Source of the DNA: Sphingobacterium zeae
GTDB lineage: Bacteria; Bacteroidota; Bacteroidia; Sphingobacteriales; Sphingobacteriaceae
Length of the DNA: 64,000 bases
Assembly (NCBI RefSeq): GCF_030818895.1
Contig: NZ_JAUTBA010000001.1
Span: forward strand, 4,526,001 to 4,590,000
Direction of reading: 5' to 3'
Part shown: positions 33,607-40,737 of the stretch, piece by piece
How the letters are laid out: the number at the start of each line of letters is the position of its first letter
Position numbering within the stretch: position 1 is the stretch's first letter
Translations under genes and position numbers: made by a program
Notes under the pieces: generated by a model
Told to the model about the DNA's origin: nothing
Seen by the model: the letters and a program-made list of their open reading frames with translations, nothing else
Database searches by the model: none

Positions 33607-35292
33607 TTATAATGGGATAGTGGTCGTGATATTGAGCCCTTTTCCCGGTTCATTCACAAAGGTAATTTCACCACCGAGGCTTTCAATACGGGAAACCGTA
33701 TTCGCTAGCCCTTTTCCTTTAGATTTTTCTTGTGGGATTCCAACACCATTATCCTTATAGAATATGTTAAGCTGTTGTTCTGATATGTCAAAACGTACGA
33801 CAACCTGTTCGGCCTGACTATGTTTCTTCATATTGACCATCAGCTCCTGAAGCACATGTTTGACTTCATCTTTAATTCGTTTACTGATATCGTCCCATTG
33901 TTCGGCATCATTACCGGCGATTAATACCTTCCGATGGTCAGCGGCAAAGGATTTGAGTAAGCTGGCCAGTTGCTCGTTATAAGGTATCTCTGTGATCGTT
34001 TCCTGTTCGACATCGTGCGAGATATCGCGCGACTGGTGGTACATATTTTCCAGTTTATCGAGTACACCATCGCGGTCCACCTCATCGCCATGTTCGATTT
34101 CCGACATCACTCGGTAGATGCCATTGGCGACCACATCGTGAATCTTTTTAGAAAGATGTAGCTGCGTCTCTTTGACGCGGTTCTGTGCTTCGAGTTCGAG
34201 ACGTTGCTTGCGACGTTTGTACCAAAGCGTTCCTCCACCAACAGCTAATAGGAGTAAAAAAATACTTGCACCTGTAATTGCACGTTGTCTGACAAGCCGG
34301 TTCTGCTTTTCGGCATTTTCTTTTTCCAACCGCAGGTTATCGGCTTTATTTTTTTCGACTTCGTAGCGGATCAGGGCGAACTGGTTTTTGGCGGCGGCGC
34401 GGGCCTGTTGGATACTGTCGTTGAGTGCCAAATAGGTAGACAGATAACGTTGAGAATTGGAGGAATTTGATTGAATCAATCCTCTCAAGGCATTCAATTT
34501 ATCATCTGCGCTATTTATTTCAGTTGCTATTTCATATTGCTTATGTAGATAATAAATAGATGAATCTGGTTTTCTATGGTCATAATATTTAGCTAAACTC
34601 GCATAACTTGAATTCTGACCCCAACGATCTTTTTGACTAGTCCGTATCGTTAAAGCTTTATGATAATCCGGTACGGGATTATAGCTGTTGTCTGCAATCC
34701 ATTTTGTTTTGGCTAAATTATTTAAAAACTTGGCGTAGTCCGTTGTTCCACTCGGGACTTTTGACAAGATTTCTTCGGAAAGCTTAATTGATTCGGGATA
34801 GCGTTTAGCATTTCTTAAACAGACAGCCAAATTGTTCTTATATGTTAAGATGTTCTCCCTACTTGCGGAATATTGTATCGCTAAAAGATAATACGGAATA
34901 GCATGATCATAATTTCTCAAATCATCCGTTGCATTGGCAATGTTGTTATAGGCATGGGATAGCAACGCTCGCTGTTCAGCGATTCTAGAGTTTAGATATT
35001 TAGCTGCTTCTAGAGAAGTTTCTTGGGCTCCGAAATAATCACCAACTTCATATAGATTAACTCCCATATGGATCAAACATTTAGCTGCGTTAAAATCATC
35101 CTTCGCTAATAAAAATTGCTCTTTAGCTTTTTCAAAATATAAAAAAGAACTATCCATATGACCATTTTTCAAAGACCACTTTGCCCTATTTAAATACTCA
35201 TTTGTCGAGTTCAAAGGAATTACATTATCCTCCTGTCGGCAAGATATAATAAACGCAAATAAAAAGAAGAGGACTAAAGGTAATCTAAACAC
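33607..35292 (-). CDS. TPR-containing sensor histidine kinase (NarX/LytS-like, HisKA_3-type)
   Basis: 561 aa. A lipoprotein-like signal (FAFIISC, Cys18), periplasmic TPR repeats at about 30-300, a coiled linker, a membrane helix at about 338-357, then a kinase: H-box LHLSKKIHDVVANGIYRVMS (His385), N-box ELMVNMKKHSQA, G-box DNGVGI and GKGLANTVSRIESLGG. TPR sensors of this type bind protein or peptide ligands outside the inner membrane. It pairs with the response regulator 14 bp downstream. A gene for a tiny secreted peptide lies just upstream. Confidence 0.93.
   Translation of the reverse strand: MFRLPLVLFFLFAFIISCRQEDNVIPLNSTNEYLNRAKWSLKNGHMDSSFLYFEKAKEQFLLAKDDFNAAKCLIHMGVNLYEVGDYFGAQETSLEAAKYLNSRIAEQRALLSHAYNNIANATDDLRNYDHAIPYYLLAIQYSASRENILTYKNNLAVCLRNAKRYPESIKLSEEILSKVPSGTTDYAKFLNNLAKTKWIADNSYNPVPDYHKALTIRTSQKDRWGQNSSYASLAKYYDHRKPDSSIYYLHKQYEIATEINSADDKLNALRGLIQSNSSNSQRYLSTYLALNDSIQQARAAAKNQFALIRYEVEKNKADNLRLEKENAEKQNRLVRQRAITGASIFLLLLAVGGGTLWYKRRKQRLELEAQNRVKETQLHLSKKIHDVVANGIYRVMSEIEHGDEVDRDGVLDKLENMYHQSRDISHDVEQETITEIPYNEQLASLLKSFAADHRKVLIAGNDAEQWDDISKRIKDEVKHVLQELMVNMKKHSQAEQVVVRFDISEQQLNIFYKDNGVGIPQEKSKGKGLANTVSRIESLGGEITFVNEPGKGLNITTTIPL
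33657..33701 (-). promoter_or_regulatory. Island operator site 5 inside the kinase gene, upstream of the response regulator
   Basis: Minus strand: ATACGG-TTTC-CCGTAT (33701-33686), 21 nt, TACCTTTG (33664-33657). It lies in the last 100 bp of the kinase gene and would give the response regulator its own start about 58 nt before its ATG: positive or negative autoregulation. Coding constraint could produce part of this by chance, but the spacing and the perfect -7 box match the other sites. Confidence 0.65.
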
Positions 35293-35360
35293 GGCTAAAA
35301 TTTTAACCTAAATTATTCATTTTCGGCGAATAAAGCAACGCTAAATTACCCCAAACAAAA

Positions 35361-35384
35361 AAGGAGTAGTGAATACTACTCCTT
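35361..35384. terminator. 10-bp perfect hairpin between peptide gene S0 and the kinase
   Basis: AAGGAGTAGT / ACTACTCCTT arms around GAAT. On the minus strand it is followed by a T-run, so it should end the S0 transcript before the kinase gene. Confidence 0.8.
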
Positions 35385-35402
35385 AAATTTCTAAGAGTTA
35401 AA

Positions 35403-35567
35403 CTATGGCAAAGGGGGTCTTGTACTTCCTTTGTCGCCACCATCTCCATCATCACCAGGGTTTGGTGGCGGAGTATCTGCCGTTTGTACTGTTGGTGTTC
35501 CTGCGCTTGGCTGTGAATTAGACGGTTGACCGATTCCAAATAGAAAATATAATATTAAACTCCACAT
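35403..35567 (-). CDS. S0: tiny secreted peptide (54 aa) of a six-member family
   Basis: Begins MWSLILYFLFGIGQPSNSQ, a hydrophobic signal-like segment, then an acidic Gly/Asp/Pro tail (NPGDDGDGGDKGSTRPPLP). Five more members (S1-S5) at 38861-39745 share MWSLILY.LFGIGQPAN and the GDGGD ... RPP tail, so it is a real gene despite its size. It lies upstream of the TPR sensor kinase on the same strand, separated by a terminator. It could be a secreted signal sensed by that kinase; this is inference. Confidence 0.8.
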   Translation of the reverse strand: MWSLILYFLFGIGQPSNSQPSAGTPTVQTADTPPPNPGDDGDGGDKGSTRPPLP

Positions 35568-35609
35568 AACTCAAAAAATTAAAAGTCAAAAACTTGGTAG
35601 GTCCCGTGC

Positions 35610-35745
35610 CCCATGCACGGGATTGCTACAAATGTTTTCAGAAGGCCTTCTGAATTTTTTGGGAAGTAAGAGTGTCAATCGCGGGAGGCAGAAGCTGCTT
35701 CCCAAACCGGCTAAAGACTACCGCGAGATCTTCTCATTGTGAAAT
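35610..35745 (-). ncRNA. Structured leader or RNA upstream of peptide gene S0
   Basis: This gene-free interval is full of strong pairings: TCCCGTGC/GCACGGGA (35612-35632), an 18-bp palindrome TTCAGAAGGCCTTCTGAA (35638-35655), and an outer TCGCGG/CCGCGA stem enclosing a GGGAAGCAG/CTGCCTCCC hairpin (about 35678-35727). It would be the first part of the S0 transcript if the promoter at 35799 is used. It may be a regulatory leader or a separate RNA; no known riboswitch class was recognised. Confidence 0.5.
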
Positions 35746-35798
35746 CAGATTAGTATCTTAGTTTATATTTTAATCGATCCATCATCTGACTTCGAGAA

Positions 35799-35832
35799 CA
35801 AAGTTATAGTCGTTAAAACCCTTTTTATCAAA
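35799..35832 (-). promoter_or_regulatory. Predicted promoter for S0 / structured leader
   Basis: The minus strand has TAACTTTG at 35806-35799 and TTTG at 35832-35829, 22 nt apart (slightly long). It gives a leader of about 225 nt before S0. There is no island palindrome at this promoter. Confidence 0.4.
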
Positions 35833-35908
35833 TGATTCCGACAATACGGGAAAGACTGATAAAATTCTAAAAATTCGGTAAATACCGATATATTGATAAG
35901 GTGTTGAC

Positions 35909-35952
35909 TTACGGGATTCCGTAAATACTGATAGAAATAGAACCTAAATTTG
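35909..35952 (+). promoter_or_regulatory. Island operator site 6 and promoter of the 35958 gene
   Basis: A perfect palindrome TTACGG-GATT-CCGTAA (35909-35924), 20 nt, then TAAATTTG (35945-35952). The ATG at 35958 is only 5 bp past the -7 box, so the mRNA should be leaderless or nearly so. Confidence 0.85.
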
Positions 35953-35957
35953 TAGCT

Positions 35958-36989
35958 ATGCCGACGTTTAACATATTTAAAGAAAGGGTTCTTTCCCTCT
36001 ATGAGGAAAAGAAAAGCAAACAAGAAATGGATGAATTATTGGCCAGCCCCTCACCTGCAAACTTGAGAGATTACTGCTTAATTAGATTATCCGAAGGGTT
36101 ACCAGAAACCGATATTCAGGTCTTACAAAAATTCTTTGATCCACTTAAAAAGGAAAAAAGTTTAGAAGATGCTATCTACAATTATAAAACAGGATGGTTA
36201 AGAGCTTTACAGAAGTTTATTTTACGGGAAACAGAAAACCCAGATGAGCTTCTTGTCAAACTATTAGCTGTACTTGTGGATTATCAACCGCGTCCATTTC
36301 GCCTTAATTATGATGATAAGCCTATACAAATTGAGAATGACCCACCTTTCGGAAAGAATGATCCACCTGTTGAAGATGATGCTAAAAAGGGCCCCTCCAC
36401 ATCTATTAACCTAGAAGGTAATAGCCAAGATGAGTCTATTATTTCGAAAAGAGATCATGAGAAAACCAATGTGGATATAGACTATGTTGACACAAGTAAG
36501 GTAATTAGTCCAGAGGGGGTTGATGAAAGCCAAATAAATAAAAATGAATCAGGCTCGCAGAAAAAACCATTTTTAAATAGACATACCTTAAGATTTACCG
36601 GAGCTGCTTCTTTCATTATTGCTATTTTTATTACAATAGATTTTTTGACTCCCAAAGATTGCATGTGCTGGGATGGCGAAAAATATATTCAGGTCGATTG
36701 CCAAGACAAAACACAAGCGTATCAGGTTATTGGATTAGATCAGGATAGACTAGAGCATTTTCGTAAAATCACACCGCCTGACATCTTAAGGGTGAAAGAC
36801 ATTGGGAATATCTGGTATTCAAAAATCGACAATGAAGTTGAGTTTTTTACAGGCCCGGGATATCACCCAGTCCGACTCAATAAATCTTTAAAAGCTGTGA
36901 CAAAACATATTTGGGACACCTATGTAAGTATAACGCCAGACAGCAATCAACAGGTTCAATTTGGAATAATGCAGAAACAAAAGGAATAG
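35958..36989 (+). CDS. Single-pass membrane protein of unknown function (343 aa)
   Basis: The N-terminal about 120 residues are helical and cytoplasmic (RDYCLIRLSEGLPETDIQVL), followed by an acidic linker, one membrane helix near 213-230 (FTGAASFIIAIFITIDFL) and an extracytoplasmic domain starting DCMCWDGEKYIQVDCQDK, a Cys-containing motif seen in other Bacteroidota membrane proteins of unknown role. It is controlled by island operator 6 and faces the peptide gene S0, so it may take part in signal output. No enzyme motif was seen. Confidence 0.8.
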   Translation: MPTFNIFKERVLSLYEEKKSKQEMDELLASPSPANLRDYCLIRLSEGLPETDIQVLQKFFDPLKKEKSLEDAIYNYKTGWLRALQKFILRETENPDELLVKLLAVLVDYQPRPFRLNYDDKPIQIENDPPFGKNDPPVEDDAKKGPSTSINLEGNSQDESIISKRDHEKTNVDIDYVDTSKVISPEGVDESQINKNESGSQKKPFLNRHTLRFTGAASFIIAIFITIDFLTPKDCMCWDGEKYIQVDCQDKTQAYQVIGLDQDRLEHFRKITPPDILRVKDIGNIWYSKIDNEVEFFTGPGYHPVRLNKSLKAVTKHIWDTYVSITPDSNQQVQFGIMQKQKE

Positions 36990-37010
36990 GTTCCTTAGCT
37001 GCATAAAAAA

Positions 37011-37089
37011 AGCCACATCTCCCGACGTGGCCTTAAATAGACATATGATTCACTAGTGGTTTGTCTTTTATTAACGGCAAACCACCAGT
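37011..37089 (-). terminator. 3' hairpin region of P4
   Basis: GCCAC...GTGGC and GGTTTG...CAAACC-type stems are preserved after the P4 stop, even though P4 itself is broken. It also ends the convergent 35958 gene. Confidence 0.6.
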
Positions 37090-37098
37090 TGCGAAATT

Positions 37099-37618
37099 CT
37101 ATTTATACGAATTGATCGATTTGGATACTTTCCAATCATTACCTTCCCGCTCTAAGGTAACCAGATCAGTCTTGGTGAAATCCTCAAATTTCAAAGTCAC
37201 TTTAACAACCATATAGTCAGCTGATTCTTCTAAGATGTCGGTGCTTACTGTACAGTTTAGCTTTTTGCCTTTTTGTTTTTTCAAGGATTTAACCACTTCG
37301 CTACGGCTGTTAGACTGCGCATTGGAAGCTTGGATCTTTTGATTGAAATCATCAGCGAATAACTTCTCTACTCCTGCTGATTCGCCCTCTGTGGTTACCG
37401 CAACATAATGCTCTAAAGCAAAATCTGCTGTGGAAAGGTTAATGTTAGCTTTTGTTGCTTTTACTCCAGGTCCTTCAGCTGCCATAGCGAAAGTTGATAC
37501 TGCGATTAAAGCTGCTGCTGCGAATGTTTTTACTAAAGTTTTTTATCGAAATGATTTGTTTTTTGATTGGTGATAAAGCTATCATGAGTGCCATTTTTAA
37601 GCACTCATGATGGTTCAT
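37099..37618 (-). pseudogene. P4: family copy disrupted at its start by a 73-bp insertion
   Basis: The last 128 codons (37485-37099) are intact and in the family frame, but between the original ATG (37618) and the fifth codon a 73-bp insert (37543-37615) shifts the frame. Reading from the original ATG soon hits a stop in the old signal-peptide region, while a TAA lies just upstream in the family frame. The only downstream ATG removes the signal peptide. So this copy cannot make the exported protein. Confidence 0.85.
37543..37615. mobile_element. 73-bp palindromic insertion in P4
   Basis: The insert contains CATGAGTGC / GCACTCATG arms around an AT-rich loop (37583-37609) and flanking AT-rich sequence, and is absent from the five other copies. 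It is too small to encode anything and looks like a REP/MITE-type palindromic element. A duplicated TT at the ends is the only possible target-site trace. Confidence 0.6.
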
Positions 37619-37675
37619 AATGTCTTTTCTTATAGTGTTAGTTTTTAGTTCTTATTTGTTGACTCAAAACTACAA

Positions 37676-37753
37676 CACAATAGGCCCTTAACCTACGGGC
37701 TTTAGAACAACGCTCAGGAAAACTCGGTGAATGACGGGAATAGGGAGGTGAAG
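37676..37753 (-). repeat. Upstream block U of P4
   Basis: A well-conserved U copy with the -7 box at 37665-37672, so the broken P4 gene is probably still transcribed. Confidence 0.6.
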
Positions 37754-37824
37754 TTAATCAGTCTCCAATAATTAAAAATTTTAACCGTTGTATTAACTTA
37801 CTTATAACACCAATCTGTATCACA

Positions 37825-38807
37825 ATGGAATTACACAAACACCCTATCATTTTAAAAAAAATATTCATTACATCTCTAATCTACTTAATATACAATCCAG
37901 ATACGTTGAAAGAGATTACTGGCAAACATTTATATTATACTTAATTCAACAGGATTCATTAAGTGAAGATATCATAGTGAAAGGCGGAATTGCTCTATCA
38001 AAATGTTTCAAACTCATAAAAAGAACTCCTGAAGATATCGATTTTGTAGTCGCGAGAAAAAAAGGCGAAACAGACAGCAGATTAAAATCTAAATTAAAAA
38101 GAATAGGTAGTATCCTATGTAAGGAGTTACCTGAAATTCAAATAGAAGGTCTAACGAAAAAAATGGGGATGAACCGTAAAACTGCTCATTCCTATTGGAA
38201 ACTTCATAATGAGAACTTCTGCCCTGAAAGCAATCTTGTTACTATCGATTATAGCTGGCTGGGCGAATCCAACCCTCATAGTAAATATTCATTCAATTCC
38301 CTTATAGGTGATGCATTACAAGAAACCGATCAAAAGGCTACTATTAATCAATATCAGCTTTTCCCGTTTGAGATGAATGTACTGGATCCATTCAGAACAT
38401 TCTGTGAAAAAATCATGAGCCTTGTCCGATTTTCATACTCAGATGATCCGATTATTAATCTGAGCAAAAAGGTCAAACATGTTTACGACTTATATTACTT
38501 GTTGCAATATGAGAAATTTCAGCATTTCCTTCAGTCCGAGGACTTTTTTAAAATGCTGCTAAATGTAGCCAATAGAGATGCAAAAAGCTTGAGAAATAAC
38601 AATCATTGGCTTAAATACCAGCCTGTTGACAGTTTATTTTTCCATAAATTGAATGAAAACTGGGATACCCATTTTAGTCAAGTTTATAGTACGAAATTTA
38701 GCATCTTTGAATCTGGCCAGCTTCCTCCTGATTACCTGATTTTAGAAAAATTAAACCTAATCAAAAACAGATTGAACAGCTTACCTTGGGACATCGCCAT
38801 CCTATGA
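37825..38807 (+). pseudogene. AbiEii/AbiGii-like nucleotidyltransferase, frameshifted near the N-terminus at an A8 tract
   Basis: From the likely ATG at 37825 (MELHKHPIILK) the frame meets eight A residues at about 37857 and then stops. One base over, the frame continues IHYISNLLNIQSRYVERDYWQ ... SEDIIVKGGIALSKCFKLIKRTPEDIDFV and on to 38807. VKGGIALSK and TPEDIDFV are the GG[ST]-like and D-x-D motifs of this toxin family. Either one A is missing from the tract (decay, phase variation or sequencing error), or translation slips back one base. Without repair the shortest frame begins at about 37977, in the active site. Confidence 0.75.
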
Positions 38808-38820
38808 TATCGACATAATT

Positions 38821-38853
38821 ACTAAGGCTATTTTTTGCAAATATAGCCTTAGT
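38821..38853. terminator. Hairpin between the AbiEii-like gene and the peptide array
   Basis: ACTAAGGCTAT / ATAGCCTTAGT arms with an 11-nt loop; it serves both convergent units. Confidence 0.85.
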
Positions 38854-38860
38854 AATCACT

Positions 38861-39010
38861 TTACTTTCTTGGAGGACGAACCGTTCCCGTATCACCACCA
38901 TTATCACCTGGTTGATCCGCTTCGGATGAAACCGCCGCCTTTACAGTCGGTGTCTGAGCATTGGCAGGCTGACCAATACCGAATAAAATGTATAAAATTA
39001 AACTCCACAT
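38861..39010 (-). CDS. S1: tiny secreted peptide (49 aa)
   Basis: MWSLILYILFGIGQPANAQ signal-like start, then a tail with DQPGDNGGDTG and TVRPPRK. It is the last gene in a tandem array of five, 23 bp after S2. The conserved ends and variable middle (TPTVKAAVSSEA) show selection on the signal and tail. Confidence 0.82.
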   Translation of the reverse strand: MWSLILYILFGIGQPANAQTPTVKAAVSSEADQPGDNGGDTGTVRPPRK

Positions 39011-39033
39011 ATTAATTGATATTAAAATTACTG

Positions 39034-39192
39034 CTACTTCCCTTTAGGAGGACGGATGGTACCAAAATCTCCTCCGTCGCCATCATTAGGATTATCGTCC
39101 GCTGTTATATTAACCGTAGAACTGTTTCCTGACGAATTTATATTGGCAGGTTGGCCAATACCAAACAAAAGGTATAAAATTAAACTCCACAT
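39034..39192 (-). CDS. S2: tiny secreted peptide (52 aa)
   Basis: MWSLILYLLFGIGQPANIN start, a Ser/Asn-rich middle (SSGNSSTVNITADDNPN) and a DGDGGDFGTIRPPKGK tail. It is 38 bp from S3. Confidence 0.82.
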   Translation of the reverse strand: MWSLILYLLFGIGQPANINSSGNSSTVNITADDNPNDGDGGDFGTIRPPKGK

Positions 39193-39230
39193 AGTTCTGA
39201 TTGATCTTTGATATTAATTACTAATTATGA

Positions 39231-39383
39231 TTATCCTTTAGGAGGAGGATTCCCTTTATCGCCACCATCACCGTCATCATGAATATCATCTGCATTTACA
39301 TTGATTATAGAACTGTTTGTAGATGAATTTGTATTGGCAGGTTGGCCAATACCAAACAAAAAGTATAAAATTAAGCTCCACAT
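39231..39383 (-). CDS. S3: tiny secreted peptide (50 aa)
   Basis: MWSLILYFLFGIGQPANTN start, then STNSSIINVNADDIH and a DDGDGGDKGNPPPKG tail, which lacks the usual Arg before PP. It is 31 bp from S4. Confidence 0.82.
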   Translation of the reverse strand: MWSLILYFLFGIGQPANTNSSTNSSIINVNADDIHDDGDGGDKGNPPPKG

Positions 39384-39414
39384 AGATTAAAGATTTCAAT
39401 TTAAAAAATTATTG

Positions 39415-39564
39415 TTATTTACCTTTTGGAGGTCTTGGTGTGCCTGTTTCTCCTCCAGTATCACCATCTACCTCTGTTGTTTGAATAATCGCTACATCTG
39501 AACGAAATTGTGTATTGGCAGGCTGGCCAATACCAAACAAAAGGTATAAAATTAAGCTCCACAT
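39415..39564 (-). CDS. S4: tiny secreted peptide (49 aa)
   Basis: MWSLILYLLFGIGQPANTQ start and an EVDGDTGGETGTPRPPKGK tail. Nearly identical to S5 (three substitutions: L8F, I26T and T30K) including the intergenic DNA, so the pair is a recent duplication. Confidence 0.83.
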   Translation of the reverse strand: MWSLILYLLFGIGQPANTQFRSDVAIIQTTEVDGDTGGETGTPRPPKGK

Positions 39565-39595
39565 AGATTAAAGATTTCAATTTAAAAAATTATTG

Positions 39596-39745
39596 TTATT
39601 TACCTTTTGGAGGTCTTGGTGTGCCTGTTTCTCCTCCTGTATCACCATCTACCTCTTTTGTTTGAATAGTCGCTACATCTGAACGAAATTGTGTATTGGC
39701 AGGCTGGCCAATACCAAATAAAAAGTATAAAATTAAACTCCACAT
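39596..39745 (-). CDS. S5: tiny secreted peptide (49 aa), first gene of the array
   Basis: MWSLILYFLFGIGQPANTQ start, FRSDVATIQTK middle and an EVDGDTGGETGTPRPPKGK tail. It is the promoter-proximal member. A TAAGTTTG box on the minus strand at 39934-39941 is the nearest -7 candidate, implying a leader of about 180 nt, similar in length to that of S0. Confidence 0.83.
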   Translation of the reverse strand: MWSLILYFLFGIGQPANTQFRSDVATIQTKEVDGDTGGETGTPRPPKGK

Positions 39746-39933
39746 AAAATAAAATTTAGATTATTTATAAAATTATTGCCATAAGAATATAGGCCGTTTT
39801 CGAATATAGACAATTAATACAATATTTAATTATCCGATTAGAAGTAATTCTATTTTAACCGACTTGTGAGATAGGATCGTGCTTTTTTTAAAGTATTTGA
39901 TTTTCCATAATGCTGTTATTGTTAATTCTTACA

Positions 39934-39941
39934 CAAACTTA
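39934..39941 (-). promoter_or_regulatory. Candidate -7 box for the peptide array
   Basis: TAAGTTTG on the minus strand fits TAnnTTTG. No clear -33 element and no island palindrome are nearby. The 39746-40037 interval holds no gene. Confidence 0.3.
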
Positions 39942-40037
39942 GGCTTCATTCAAGGGCTATTTGAGCGAAAAGAATCCAATGTAAGCGGTAGAATACATCT
40001 ACCGAACAGTTGAGCCGATGGGCAATCATAAAACACA

Positions 40038-40118
40038 AAAAGCCAGATCTCGCGACCTGGCCTTAATAAACATATGATTCACTAGTGGTTTGTCTTTTAT
40101 GACTGGCAAACCACCAGT
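40038..40118 (-). terminator. 3' hairpin region of P5, with a compensatory base change
   Basis: The first stem here is GCCAG...CTGGC, whereas other copies have GCCAC...GTGGC: both strands changed together, so pairing is maintained by selection. The second stem GGTTTG/CAAACC is intact. Confidence 0.75.
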
Positions 40119-40127
40119 GATAAGGTA

Positions 40128-40574
40128 CTATTTATACGAATTGATCGATTTGGATACTTTCCAGTCATTACCCACACGCTCCAAGGTAACTAAATCAGTC
40201 TTGGTGAAGTTCTCAAATTTCAACGTCACTTTAGCGACCATATAGTCTGCCGATTCCTCGATGATAGCTGTCCTTACTGTACAGTTTAACTTCTCGCCTT
40301 TTTGTTTTTTCAAGGATTTAACCACTTCGATACAGCTGTTAGACTGAGCATTGGTAGCTTGGATCTTTTGATTAAAATCTTCGGCGAATAACTGCTCCAC
40401 TCCTGCTGATTCTCCCTCTGTAGTTACCGCAACGTAGTGCTCTAAAGCGAAATCTGCGGTGGAAAGGTTAACGTTTGCTTTTGACGATTTTGCTCCAGCT
40501 CCTTCAGCTGCCATAGCGAATGTAGATACTGCGATTAAGGCTGCTGCTGCGAATGTTTTTACTAGTGTTCTCAT
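40128..40574 (-). CDS. P5: secreted 148-residue protein of the six-copy family
   Basis: MRTLVKTFAAAALIAV start and cleavage after AMA. Differences include AGAKSSKANVN, SNSCIEVVKSL (an extra Cys) and CTVRTAIIEESADY. The rest follows the family. The -7 box is at 40623-40630. Confidence 0.85.
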   Translation of the reverse strand: MRTLVKTFAAAALIAVSTFAMAAEGAGAKSSKANVNLSTADFALEHYVAVTTEGESAGVEQLFAEDFNQKIQATNAQSNSCIEVVKSLKKQKGEKLNCTVRTAIIEESADYMVAKVTLKFENFTKTDLVTLERVGNDWKVSKSINSYK

Positions 40575-40633
40575 AATGTCTTTATTTTATTGTGTTAGTT
40601 CTGTTGTTCTTATTTGTTGACTCAAAACTACGA

Positions 40634-40710
40634 CACAATAGGCTCCCAGCCTATCTGCTTTAGATTAACGATCGGGAAAACTCGGTGAATGGTGGGAATG
40701 GGGAGGTGAA
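40634..40710 (-). repeat. Upstream block U of P5
   Basis: A conserved U copy (TGCTTTAGATTAACGATC ... CTCGGTGAATGG) between P5 and the divergent glycohydrolase gene, whose own promoter must lie in or next to it. Confidence 0.6.
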
Positions 40711-40737
40711 TATTTTTTATTATATTGATATGAATCA

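Noticed and set aside
35303..35539. A 78-codon minus-strand frame overlapping peptide gene S0
   Set aside because: The overlapping S0 frame has five homologues in the window with the same start and tail; this frame has none.
36222..36240. TTACGGGAAAC half-site inside the 35958 gene
   Set aside because: Only one half-site is present and no -7 box follows.
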